DNA of 64,000 nucleotides from JADKCZ01 sp963786945 (GTDB lineage: Bacteria; Myxococcota; Myxococcia; Myxococcales; Anaeromyxobacteraceae), in NCBI GenBank assembly GCA_963786945.1, contig CAWBAO010000006.1:124001-188000 (forward strand), written 5' to 3'. Every line of letters begins with the position of its first letter. Position 1 is the stretch's first letter. The translations under genes were made by a program, and so were the position numbers. Of the stretch, positions 1 through 8,751 are shown one piece after another. The notes beneath the pieces are model-generated. The model was not told where the DNA came from and did no database searches. It saw nothing but the letters and a program-made list of their open reading frames with translations.

Positions 1-1354
1 TCCCTGCCAGCGAGGTGAGCCGGTAGATGGCGTCGGCGTCGGCCGCGGAGAGCGCCGCCTCGTCCATGGCCGAGGCCACGGCGGCGGCCGGGAGGTCGCC
101 CACCTGCGTCGAGCGCCGGTGCAGCCGCACCGCCATCAGCTTCCGGTAGGTGGACTTCACCAGCTCCTCGTTCCCGGCCGTGAACAGGCTGGCCAGGTAC
201 CGGAGCGGCAGCCGGGCCTTCTCCAGCGAGGTGAAGAAGCTGGACTGGCCGGTGGCGGCGTCCCCGGCCATGGCCGGGAGCAGCGGCGGCACGTAGAAGA
301 GCATGGGCAGCGTCCGGTACTCCGGGTGAAGGGGCAGGGCGATGCCCCACTCCTTGACGAAGCGGTAGACCGGCGAGCGGCGGGCCGAGTCGATGACCGC
401 GTCGGGGACGCCGTTCTGGCGGGCCGCCTCCACCACGGCCGGGTCGCTGGGGTCGAGGATGACCTCGCGCTGCGCCGCCACCAGCTCGGCGTCGCTCTTG
501 GTGGCCGCCTCGACCAGCCGGTCGGCGTCGTAGAGCAGCACGCCCAGGTAGCGGATGCGCCCCACGCAGGTGTGGAAGCACGCCGGCGCCTCGCCGGCCT
601 CGAGCCGCGGGTAGCAGAGGATGCACTTCTCCGACTTGCCGGTGGACCAGTTGAAGTAGACCTTCTTGTAGGGGCAGGCGCTCACGCACATGCGCCAGCC
701 GCGGCAGCGATCCTGGTTGATGAGGACGATGCCGTCCTCGCCCCGCTTGTAGATGGCCCCGGAGCCGCAGGCGGCCACGCAGGCCGGGTTGAGGCAGTGG
801 TTGCAGATGCGCGGCAGGTAGAAGAAGACCATCCGCTCGATCCCCTGCAGCTCGGCCCGCTCCTCGGCGGAGAGCCCGGCCAGGTTCGGATCCTGGGCGG
901 CGTAGATGGGGGAGCCGGAGAGGTCGTCGTCCCAGTTCGGGCCCGACGTGATCTCCATGGGCTTGCCGTCGATGAGCGAGATGGGACGGGCGGTGGGCTG
1001 GAGCTTGCCGGCCGGGGCGCTGAACAGGTCGTCGTACCGGTAGGTGAAGGGCTCGTAGTAGTCGTCGAGGACCGGCAGGCTGGGGTTGGAGAAGATCTTG
1101 CCCAGGCTGGCGAGGCGTCCGCCCTGGCGGAGCTTGAGGCTGCCGCCCTCCACCTTCCACCCGCCGCGGTACTGCTCCTGGTCCTCCCAGGAGACCGGGT
1201 AGCCGGTGCCGGGCTTGGTCTCGACGTTGTTCCACCACGCGTATTCCATGCCGCGGCGATCGGTCCACTGGTTCTTGCAGGCCACGCTGCAGGTGTGGCA
1301 GCCGATGCACTTGTCGAGGTGGAACACCGTCGAGATCTGCGAGCGCACGTTCAT
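1..1354 (-). CDS. narH: Respiratory nitrate reductase beta subunit NarH (3' end outside window)
   Basis: Electron-transfer subunit that passes electrons through four iron-sulfur clusters to NarG in cytoplasm-facing nitrate reductase. About 451 residues are visible against roughly 490-515 in the family, so only the C-terminus is missing. The first cluster motif KCIGCHTCSVACKNQW lies near residue 15. The later cysteine groups HCLNPACVAAC, DRCRGWRMCVSACPYKK and EKCILCYPR follow the family order. The Trp in CRGWRMC replaces a fourth Cys, as in the [3Fe-4S] site of E. coli NarH. The start ATG is 14 bases after the narG stop, so the two are co-transcribed. narJ and narI would be expected just left of the window. 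Confidence 0.96.
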   Translation of the reverse strand, partial: MNVRSQISTVFHLDKCIGCHTCSVACKNQWTDRRGMEYAWWNNVETKPGTGYPVSWEDQEQYRGGWKVEGGSLKLRQGGRLASLGKIFSNPSLPVLDDYYEPFTYRYDDLFSAPAGKLQPTARPISLIDGKPMEITSGPNWDDDLSGSPIYAAQDPNLAGLSAEERAELQGIERMVFFYLPRICNHCLNPACVAACGSGAIYKRGEDGIVLINQDRCRGWRMCVSACPYKKVYFNWSTGKSEKCILCYPRLEAGEAPACFHTCVGRIRYLGVLLYDADRLVEAATKSDAELVAAQREVILDPSDPAVVEAARQNGVPDAVIDSARRSPVYRFVKEWGIALPLHPEYRTLPMLFYVPPLLPAMAGDAATGQSSFFTSLEKARLPLRYLASLFTAGNEELVKSTYRKLMAVRLHRRSTQVGDLPAAAVASAMDEAALSAADADAIYRLTSLAG

Positions 1355-1368
1355 GGCGTGTCCCTCGG

Positions 1369-4300
1369 TCAGTACTGCGGCGCGCCGTCCAGCTTGCGCA
1401 CGCGGATGAAGGTGTCCCGGTTGTTGCCGGTCGGGCCCCAGTAGTTGAGGGCGAAGGTGAACTGGCCGTAGCCGCCCAGCATCAGGGTGGGCTTGAGCCG
1501 CACCCGGGTCAGGCTGTTGTGGCCGCCGGCCCGCTTGTTCCCCCGCTCCGGGCTGAGGGGCACGCCGATGGTCCGCTCCGGCGCGTGGTAGAGGAGGCAG
1601 AGCCCGGCCGGGATGCGCGCGCTCACCACGCAGCGGACCACCACCACGCCGTGGTCGTTGTAGGCCTCGACCCAGTCGTTGTCGGCGAGCCCGATGGTGG
1701 CCGCGTCCCGGTCGTTCACCCAGAGCGGATGGGTGCCCCGGGAGAGGGTCAGCATCCGCAGGTTGTCGCCGTAGGTGGAGTGGATGCCCCACTTGCCGTG
1801 CGGCGTCAGGTAGTTGAGCTGCAGGCTGGGCCGCCCGTTCCCGGACGCCCCCAGGTCCTTGACCACGTCGGGGGTGGGCTTGGGCTTGTAGGTGGGGAGC
1901 GCCTCGCCGAAGGCGATGAACCCGGGGTGGTCGAGGTAGAAGTGCTGCCGTCCGGTGAGGGTCCGCCAGGGGACCAGCCGCTCCACGTTGAGGCAGTAGG
2001 CGGAGTAGGTCCGGCCCTGGCCGGTGAGGCCGGTCCAGCACGGGGAGTCGAGGAGGCGCCTGGGCTGCGCCGCCAGGTCGGCGAAGGTGGTGCGGACGTT
2101 GCGGTTGCCGGCGGCGAGGTCGGTGAGGGGCCTCCCCACCTTCTTCTCCTCCGCCGCCCAGGCCCGGAAGGCCGACTCGCCGTTGGTCTCGGGGGCCAGC
2201 GCGAGGATGACGTTGGCCGCGTCCCTGGCCGTCTCCAGCGACGGGTAGCGCTGGCCGCCCAGCTCCGGGCCGGGCCGGTCGCGGACCAGCTCGTCGTAGA
2301 GGTCGTCGACCTGCCAGCTGATGCCGTGGGCGCCCAGGCCCTGGGCGCGGACCACCGGGCCGTAGGAGACGAAGCGCTTGTGGAGGTTGACGTAGTCGCG
2401 CTCCACGTAGGCCAGCGCCGGCATGGTTTGCCCGGCTCGGGCTCGCACTCGCCCTTCGACCAGTCGCGCAGCTCGCGCTGCGCCATCTCGGCGGGGGTGT
2501 CGTGCATCAGCGGCCGGGTGACGATCTCCTTCACCGGCGCCGGCAGGTGGGTCCGGGCCAGCTCGCTCACCTTCTCGGCGATGGCCTTGAAGATGTCCCA
2601 GTCGCTCCTCGACTCCCAGCAGGGCGGGACCGCCGCCTGCAGGGGGTGGATGTACGAGTGCATGTCGGTGGAGTTGAGGTCGTCCTTCTCGTACCAGGTG
2701 GCGGCCGGGAGGATGACGTCGGAGTAGAGCGCCGTCGTGTCCATCCTGAAGTTGAGGTCGACCACCAGGTCGAGCTTCCCGGTGGGCGCCGGGTCGCGCC
2801 AGGCCGCCTCCTTCACCTCGCCCTGGGCCGCCTCCGCCGCCACCGCGTTGGAGCTGGTGCCCAGGTAGTGGCGCAGGAAGTACTCGTGCCCCTTGGCCGA
2901 GGACATCAGGGCGTTGCCGCGCCAGATGAACCAGAGGCGCGGCCAGTTCTCCGGGGCGTCGGGGTCCTCGACCGAGAACTTGAGCTTCTTCTGCTTGAGC
3001 TGCCTCACCACCCAGGCGCTGATCTCGGCGTCGGTCGCGGCGCCGGCGGCCCGGGCCTCGTCCACCACCGCCGCCGGGGTGCGGTCGAACTGCGGGAAGA
3101 AGGGGAGCCAGCCGTGGCGGACGGCCCGGACCTGGTGGTCCATGGTGTGGCGGCTGGCGAAGTCGCTGGGCTCGGGGAGCGGGTTGAGCTGCTCGTCCTG
3201 GCCGGCGCTCTCGTAGCGCCACTGGTCGGAGTGGACGTAGTGGAAGCTGGGGGCGTTCTGCAGGCGCGGCGGGCCGGCCCAGTCGAGCGCGAAGGCCAGC
3301 GCCGACCAGGGGGCCACCGGGGCCAGCTTCTCCTGGCCCACGTAGTGGTTGAGCCCGCCCCCGTTCTTGCCGATGCAGCCGCAGAGGACCAGGCCGGCGA
3401 TGGCGGCGCGGTAGGCGTGGTCGCTGTGGTACCACTGGTTCACCCCGGCGCCGATGATCACCGAGCACTTGCCGCCGGTCTTCTCTGCGGTGGTGGCCCA
3501 CTCCCGGGCGAAGCGGATCACCTCGGCCGCGGAGACGCCGGTGAAGCGCTCCTGCCAGGCCGGGGTGTAGGCCGCGTCGGGGTCCTGGTAGCCGGCCGGG
3601 TAGTCGCCGGGCAGGCCGCGGGAGACCCCGTACTGGGCGAAGAGCAGGTCGTAGACCGTCGCCACCTTCACCCGGCCGCGCAGCGTCTCCACCTCGCGGA
3701 CCGGCACGCCGCGGCGGGCCACCTTGCCGGAGGCGTAGTCGTCGAAGGCCACCTCGGCCACGCCGTCGTTCCCCTCCAGCAGGGAGGGGCGGGCGTCGAT
3801 CTCGGCGCCGTCGACGCCGTCCTTCATCTCCAGGTTCCACTGCCCCTTCTCGTGCTGCCAGCGGAAGCCGAGGGTGCCGCGGGGCATGCGGGGCGCGTTG
3901 GCGGTCCCGTCCCAGACCAGGAACTTGAAGTCGCCGTTCTCGGCGTCCCGGGTGCGGGCCAGCTGGCTGGCCGGCAGCATCCGGCCGGGGCGCAGGCCGT
4001 CGGCGTGCGCCTCCAGCTCGACCAGGAAGGGCGCGTCGCTGTAGCGGCGCACGTAGTCGAGGAAGTACGGGGTCCGCTGCTCGTGGTGGAACTCGCGGAG
4101 GATGACGTGGTCCACCGCCAGCCAGAAGGCGGCGTCCTGGCCGGCGTGGATGGGGATCCACTGGTCGGCGTACTTGGACGTCATGCTGAAGTCGGGGCTG
4201 AGCACCACCAGCTTGGCGCCGTCGTGGCGCGCCTCGGCCGCGAAGTGGACGTCGGGGGTGCGGGTCATCCCCATGTTGGAGCCCATCGAGACGATGAACT

Positions 4301-4991
4301 TGGAGTGGTACCAGTCGGCGCTCTCGGCCACGTCGGTCTGCTCGCCCCAGACCTCCGGCGAGGCGTTGGGGAGGTCGCAGTACCAGTCGTAGAAGGAGAG
4401 GTTGACGCCGCCCAGCAGCTGCAGGAACCGCGACCCGGCCGCGAAGCTGAGCATCGACATGGCCGGGATGGGGCTGAAGCCGATGACCCGGTCGGAGCCA
4501 TGGCGCTTGACGGTGTGGATGGTGGAGGCGGCCACCAGCTCCAGCACCTCGCCCCAGGAGCTGCGGCGCAGCCCGCCCATGCCGCGGGCCTCCTGGTAGC
4601 GGCGGCGCTTCTCGGGGTCGTCCACGATCGAGGCCCAGGCCGCCACCGGGTCGGCGTGGAGGGCGCGGGCCTCGCGCCACAGGTCCATGAGCACGCCGCG
4701 CAGGTACGGGTACTTCACGCGCAACGGGCTGTAGAGGTACCAGGAGGCGGAGATGCCGCGCTGGCAGCCGCGCGGCTCGTAGGCGGGCACGTCGCAGGAG
4801 ATGCGGGGGTAGTCGGTGGCCTGCGTCTCCAGCGCCACCACGCCGTTCTTGACGTGGATGTTCCAGGAGCAGCCGCCGGTGCAGTTCACGCCGTGCGTGC
4901 TGCGGACCACCTTGTCGGTCTGGAAGCGGTTCCGGTAGATCTCCTCCCAGCGCCGCTGGTCGGGGTCGAAGATGTCCTTCACCCAGCTCAT
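1369..4991 (-). CDS. narG: Respiratory nitrate reductase alpha subunit NarG (one frame break)
   Basis: Molybdenum bis-MGD catalytic subunit reducing nitrate to nitrite. The N-terminus has the His/Cys ligands of the FS0 cluster (HGVNCTGGCSW, then EPRGCQRG) and the Mo-ligand Asp in WYCDLPNASPEVWGEQTD. There is no Tat signal, so it is a cytoplasm-facing enzyme. Length is about 1,207 residues, close to E. coli NarG (1,247). The reading frame is lost at 2427-2429. Before the break it reads KGECEPEPGK, and it continues as MPALAYVERDYVNLHKRF in another frame. A fourth A in the coding-strand AAA run would restore GKTMPALAYVERDY as in homologues. I treat it as one intact gene with a probable one-base sequence error. 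It overlaps the upstream cytochrome gene by ATGA. Confidence 0.93.
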
Positions 4992-5536
4992 GGCGAACCT
5001 CCAGGCGAGTGGTGTGCGCGGGCCAGCAGCCGGGCCCGGGATGGCGCCTTGCGCCGCCCCCAGGCGACGGCCAGGGCGAGGAAGGCGATGGCCGCGCCGG
5101 CCAGGCCGAGGGCCTCGAAGCTCCAGCCGGCGGCCGGCGGCCCCTGCTTCACGGCCTCGACCAGGAAGGCCACCAGGTCGGCCCGCTCCTCGGGGGTCAG
5201 CGCCCGCCCCTCGTAGACCGGGGTCATGGAGGGGAAGGGGAGGCTCTCGATCAGGCCGTCGATGGCCTCCGGGTCGAGCCCGGTGAGCCCGGACGACAGC
5301 TCCGGGCCGAACGAGGCGGTGAACGCCAGCCCCTGGCCGCCCAGGCCATGGCAGGCCCCGCAGGGGGCGCCGCCGTTCCGGAGGGGGCGTGCGCCGATGA
5401 AGAGCTCGCGCCCGGCCTGGGCCGAGCCAGCCGCCAGCGCCGGGGCCGCCGGTGGCGGCGCGGTCGGCTCGTCGGCGGGCTGGGCCGCTGCGATCCCGCT
5501 GGTGAGCGCCCACAGGGCAATCCAGACCTTGTTCAT
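4988..5536 (-). CDS. Membrane-anchored monoheme cytochrome c of the nar operon
   Basis: A 182-residue exported cytochrome. It has a signal peptide (MNKVWIALWALTSGIAAAQ), an Ala/Pro linker, one heme site CGACHG at residues 59-63, a likely axial Met in FPSMTP, and a single C-terminal transmembrane helix (about residues 145-170) followed by a basic tail. The ATG at 5536 is chosen because the signal peptide begins there; the frame stays open upstream without resembling protein. The stop overlaps the narG start (ATGA), so it is the first gene of the nar operon. By analogy with NarC of Thermus it may carry electrons for the complex, but NarC there is diheme, so the role is inference. Confidence 0.82.
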   Translation of the reverse strand: MNKVWIALWALTSGIAAAQPADEPTAPPPAAPALAAGSAQAGRELFIGARPLRNGGAPCGACHGLGGQGLAFTASFGPELSSGLTGLDPEAIDGLIESLPFPSMTPVYEGRALTPEERADLVAFLVEAVKQGPPAAGWSFEALGLAGAAIAFLALAVAWGRRKAPSRARLLARAHHSPGGSP

Positions 5537-5605
5537 GGCGGCCTCCTCACTGCATGGCGCCTTCGACCGGGGACGGAGGGTGCGAACGACGACCCTATTG
5601 TGGCA

Positions 5606-5634
5606 ATTGTGGATAGCCTTATCCAGAATGTCAA
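5606..5634 (-). promoter_or_regulatory. Predicted sigma70-type promoter of the nar operon
   Basis: On the minus strand there is a perfect -35 TTGACA (5629-5634), a 17-base spacer and CACAAT (5606-5611) as -10. This predicts a start near 5599 and a leader of about 60 bases before the cytochrome gene. The patch is noticeably AT-rich in an otherwise GC-rich sequence. The spacer contains a perfect palindrome, so repression by steric block is plausible. Confidence 0.6.
5610..5625. promoter_or_regulatory. Palindrome TGGATA-N4-TATCCA, candidate Rrf2/NsrR operator
   Basis: A perfect 6-4-6 inverted repeat lies between the -35 and -10 of the nar promoter and 58 bases ahead of the divergent Rrf2-family gene. 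Its position suits an operator that controls the nar operon and possibly the regulator itself. No second copy was seen in the window, so the assignment rests on position and symmetry only. Confidence 0.5.
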
Positions 5635-5682
5635 CCACCGTCGTGGATGACGACCTCGCTGGGATCGGCTATGGTTCGCGTC

Positions 5683-6129
5683 ATGTTCTTCTCCGCGTCC
5701 ACCACCCATGCGCTGCGAGCCGCAGCATGGCTCGCCGCCCACGGCGGCGGCGAAGCCATCCTGGGGCGCGACCTGGCGCGCGAGCTGAAGATCCCCCCCG
5801 ACTACCTCTCCAAGGTGCTGGCCACGCTGGCGAGGAGCGGCGTGCTGAAGGCCGCTCGCGGCGCCAAGGGTGGTTACCGGCTGGCGCGAGCCCCCGGACG
5901 CATCAAGCTGATGCAGGTGGTCGCGCCCTTCGAGGGGAACCGGGTCAGGTCGGCCTGCCTGCTCCGCCCCGACCGCCCGTGCCGCGGCTCGGCGGCCTGC
6001 AGCGCCCACGCCTCCTGGGGCGACGTCAACGACGCCTACCGGGAGTTCCTCGACCAGACCACGCTGGCCGACATCCAGGACGACGCCAGGAAGGGAGCGA
6101 AACATGGGACTGCCCGTAAACAACGCTGA
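5683..6129 (+). CDS. Rrf2-family iron-sulfur regulator, NsrR-like
   Basis: A 148-residue winged-helix regulator. The N-terminal HTH (DYLSKVLATLARSGVL) and wing (ARGAKGGYRLAR) are typical of Rrf2 proteins. Three cysteines at 92, 100 and 106 (spacing C-X7-C-X5-C) match the cluster ligands of Bacillus NsrR, a nitric-oxide sensor. In-frame ATGs exist at 5647, 5671 and 5683. I chose 5683 because family members start a few residues before the first helix (here MFFSASTTHALRA). It is divergent from the nar operon and overlaps the cupin gene by 26 bases. Likely role: NO- or redox-responsive control of nitrate respiration. NsrR identity is inferred from cysteine spacing and context. Confidence 0.8.
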   Translation: MFFSASTTHALRAAAWLAAHGGGEAILGRDLARELKIPPDYLSKVLATLARSGVLKAARGAKGGYRLARAPGRIKLMQVVAPFEGNRVRSACLLRPDRPCRGSAACSAHASWGDVNDAYREFLDQTTLADIQDDARKGAKHGTARKQR

Positions 6130-6472
6130 GAGCACCCTCCCCGCCTCGGAGGCGCTGCGCTTCGGCGAGCTGCTGGCCTACGCGCCGCACGGCATCGCCA
6201 GCCGCGTGCTGGCCAAGTCGGGCGGCGGCAACGTCACCCTCTTCGCCTTCGAGCAGGGGCAGGGGCTGACCGAGCACACCTCGCCGTTCGACGCGCTGGT
6301 GTTCATCCTCGAGGGCGCCATGACGCTCACCATCGGCGGCGCGGCGGTGAAGGCGCCGGCCGGCAGCGTGACCCGCATGCCGGCGGGGATCCCCCACGGG
6401 CTCGAGGCCGGCGAGCGGACCCGGATGCTGCTGGTGATGCTGCGCGAGGCCCGCCCCGCGGCCGCGCCCTAG
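6104..6472 (+). CDS. Small cupin-domain protein
   Basis: A 122-residue single-domain cupin with motif 1 around TEHTSPFDALVFILEG and motif 2 around AGSVTRMPAGIPHGLEA. The full His-X-His metal pair of motif 1 is not present, so metal binding is uncertain. It starts inside the 3' end of the Rrf2 regulator and is probably co-transcribed with it. Similar small cupins accompany Rrf2/Crp regulators in many genomes without a proven role. Its stop codon overlaps that of the convergent methyltransferase (shared CTAG). Confidence 0.75.
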   Translation: MGLPVNNAESTLPASEALRFGELLAYAPHGIASRVLAKSGGGNVTLFAFEQGQGLTEHTSPFDALVFILEGAMTLTIGGAAVKAPAGSVTRMPAGIPHGLEAGERTRMLLVMLREARPAAAP

Positions 6473-7062
6473 ATGCGGGTGAGCCGGGCCAGCAGCGCCC
6501 GGGCCGGCGGCCGGCCTCGGCGCTCGAAGCCGGCCGGCCGCACCTCCATGGTGGCGAAGAGGCTGCGGAAGGCGTCGCGGATCTCCTGCTCGTCGATGCG
6601 GCGGGGGCCCGGGCCGGGCGGCTCCTCGGTGGAGAAGCAGAGGATGAAGAGGTCCGAGCCGGGGGCGGTCACCTCGACCAGCGACTCGGCGTAGCGGCGC
6701 CGATCGCCGTCGGCGAGGACGTGGAAGAGGCCCACGTCGATGACGGTCTCGAAGCTCTTGCGCAGCCGGTCCAGCGCCAGCGCGTCCCAGGCGTGGAACT
6801 GCACCGGCAGGCCGCGCGCGGCCGCCTTCTGGCGGGCCAGCTCGATGGCGGTGGGCGAGCCGTCGAGGCCGAAGACCGCGTGGCCCCGGGCCGCGAGGAA
6901 GAGGGCGTTCTCCCCGGTGCCGCAGCCGATGTCGAGGACCGAGCCGGCGATGAGACCGGCCTCGGCCAGCCGGACCACCTCCGGCTGCGGCCCGCCGATG
7001 TCCCACGGGGCGTCGCCGCTCCGGTAGCTGGCCTCGAAGTCGCGCGGCGGCTGGTCGCCCAT
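6469..7062 (-). CDS. Class I SAM-dependent methyltransferase
   Basis: A 197-residue Rossmann-fold methyltransferase. Motif I VLDIGCGTGENALFLA lies near residue 42 and an acidic motif II follows (FGLDGSPTAIELA). The N-terminal W-D-I-G-G-P-Q segment resembles thiopurine methyltransferase/TehB-like enzymes. The substrate cannot be read from the sequence. It is convergent with the cupin gene and divergent from the small zinc-ribbon gene. Confidence 0.82.
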   Translation of the reverse strand: MGDQPPRDFEASYRSGDAPWDIGGPQPEVVRLAEAGLIAGSVLDIGCGTGENALFLAARGHAVFGLDGSPTAIELARQKAAARGLPVQFHAWDALALDRLRKSFETVIDVGLFHVLADGDRRRYAESLVEVTAPGSDLFILCFSTEEPPGPGPRRIDEQEIRDAFRSLFATMEVRPAGFERRGRPPARALLARLTRI

Positions 7063-7129
7063 GGCGTCCTACTTGCCCGGGTCACGGCCGGCGCGCAAGA
7101 CTGGCGGCGTGACCTTCACGCCGGCCTTC

Positions 7130-7528
7130 ATGAACGACCTCGAGCGGTTCCGCGCCGAGCTGGCGGCGGTGAGGTCCCCGGCGGACTGGCACCGGTTCAA
7201 GGCCGCCTGGTTCGCCGACCAGCCCTGGCCCCGCCGGGGGGCCGACGCCGAGGCGATCCCACGCCCCCCGCTGGTCCACGCCGGGCGGACCTTCCAGCGC
7301 GGGGCCCTCCCCGACCAGCTGGCGCCGGAGGCGCGCTACCAGTACTTCGCGGCGCTGGCCCACGGCTTCTCGGCGCTGTTCCCCCCGGCCGAGCGCCCCG
7401 GGGCCCCGGGCGTGGCGATCCGCTGGAGCTGCCCGGCCTGCCTGCTCCACAGCGACGAGCCGGGCCCGCCGGACTGCCCCGAGTGCGGCCGGCCCCTCAT
7501 CGCCATGCGCCACGCGCCGCCGCCGTGA
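7130..7528 (+). CDS. Uncharacterised protein with C-terminal zinc ribbon
   Basis: About 132 residues with no recognised family. The C-terminus has two CPxC-type knuckles (CPAC and, after 13 residues, CPEC), a likely zinc ribbon, giving the impression of a small binding or adaptor protein. The ATG at 7130 (MNDLERFRAELAAV) is preferred. A GTG at 7109 is possible. The ATG at 7061 would overlap the start of the divergent methyltransferase and is unlikely. Confidence 0.55.
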   Translation: MNDLERFRAELAAVRSPADWHRFKAAWFADQPWPRRGADAEAIPRPPLVHAGRTFQRGALPDQLAPEARYQYFAALAHGFSALFPPAERPGAPGVAIRWSCPACLLHSDEPGPPDCPECGRPLIAMRHAPPP

Positions 7529-7637
7529 GGGACGTCCCGTCGCGCGGGTTGGACGCGGCGTCGGGCGGGTGGCCGGGGGGTGAACGGCGCCGCATCGGCG
7601 GCTGGGATCCCGGCGGGCAGGCGCGTACGCTGTGGGC

Positions 7638-8444
7638 ATGAAGCTCGTCGCCATGGTCCGGGCGCCCCTGCGAGCCGATGAGGCCACGGCGGCCTTCGCC
7701 GCCGCCTCCGGGCTCACGCTCGCGGAGAGCCGGATGCGCCTGGCGCCCGAGCCCCCGGCGCTGCTGGCCCGGCTCGAGGCCGGCCCGGCGGAGGCACTGG
7801 TCGCGTCGCTGCGGAAGGCCGGGCTCGCCGCCCTGGCGGTCGACGCCGACGTCCCCACCGACGCCGACCGCACCGTCGCGCTCCGGGTCGCCTTCGACCC
7901 GCAGGGCGTCACCTTCACGCCCCGGTCCGGGGAGGCCATGTCGCTGGCCTGGTCCGACGTGCTGGCCGTGCTGCGCGGGTCGCGCGAGTCGAGCCTGGAG
8001 GCGGAGCACCGCGAGAGGTCGAAGACCCTGTCCCTCGGCATGGCGGTCGCCACCGGCGGCCTCGTCGTGACGCGCACCTCAACGAAGACGGTCCACTCCT
8101 CCGACACCTCCTTCCAGCAGGTGATCCTCGTCTACGCGCGGGACGGGCGGGCGGCGGCGCTGGTCGAGGGCCAGGTCGACTTCTCCTGCCTGGGCCCCGA
8201 GCTCCAGCCGGCCAGCACCGCCAACATGGCCACGCTGGGCCGCCGGCTCCGGGAGCGGGCCACGGGGGCCTTCTTCGACGACGCCCTGCTCCGGCTGGGG
8301 CGGCGGCCCCTGCCGTTCGTGGCCGGCCACGAGAACCGCTCCGCCACCTCGAGCTCGGTGGTGGTCCGGCGCAACACGGCGGCGTCGCTCGACGTCCTCG
8401 CCGAGGTGCTACGGCAGGCGGTCTCGCAGGGGCTGCTCCCGTAG
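7638..8444 (+). CDS. Uncharacterised protein with L7/L12-like N-terminal domain
   Basis: A 268-residue soluble protein without a recognised family. Residues about 12-65 show the alternation seen in the ribosomal L7/L12 C-terminal fold (helix, GLTLAESRMRL, helix, then an alpha-beta turn ending in LAALAVDAD). This is a weak, by-eye resemblance. The middle (residues 75-130) looks like a beta-rich domain with hydrophobic strands, and there is no signal peptide. The ATG at 7638 is favoured over an in-frame GTG six bases upstream. Neighbours give no functional clue. Confidence 0.6.
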   Translation: MKLVAMVRAPLRADEATAAFAAASGLTLAESRMRLAPEPPALLARLEAGPAEALVASLRKAGLAALAVDADVPTDADRTVALRVAFDPQGVTFTPRSGEAMSLAWSDVLAVLRGSRESSLEAEHRERSKTLSLGMAVATGGLVVTRTSTKTVHSSDTSFQQVILVYARDGRAAALVEGQVDFSCLGPELQPASTANMATLGRRLRERATGAFFDDALLRLGRRPLPFVAGHENRSATSSSVVVRRNTAASLDVLAEVLRQAVSQGLLP

Positions 8445-8751
8445 CCGTCCCCGGAAGGCCACGGGCGTCGTCGCGGGTGGCGGCCAGCCACTCCCCCCTG
8501 GGCGCGCGTCGCGGCAGGCCGGTCCCGGGAAGCGACGCCGCGGGTGAGGGAAGGCCTCCCTCCTGTGGTGGAGCGACCTCGTGACGCTGGGGACGAAGCC
8601 CCGTGATCGCGCCCTGTTGGTCGAGAGACCCTCGTGGGTCGCACCAGGTCCACCCGCTCCGCGCCATCCTCCGCCCCGGGATCGTCGGGGGCGGTCGCGC
8701 CGGGTCGTCCGGCACCGCACCACCGGAGGACGCCCCACCGGGGAGGACACC
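8445..8751. other. Intergenic region with small stem-loops, presumed promoter of the phospholipase-like gene
   Basis: These 307 bases hold no credible gene, although the downstream frame stays open through part of them. One small perfect stem-loop is present: GACCC-TCGT-GGGTC at 8627-8640. Another runs GGGG-ACGAAG-CCCC just before it. No convincing -35/-10 pair was found. The last bases (GGGGAGGACACC) provide the ribosome-binding site of the next gene. Confidence 0.4.

Noticed and set aside
2420..2440. Programmed frameshift in narG
   Set aside because: The run is only AAA without a slippery heptamer or downstream structure, and related NarG genes are uninterrupted; a missing base is simpler.
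5537..5638. N-terminal extension of the cytochrome gene
   Set aside because: It would cover the predicted nar promoter and lacks protein character; the signal peptide starts at 5536.
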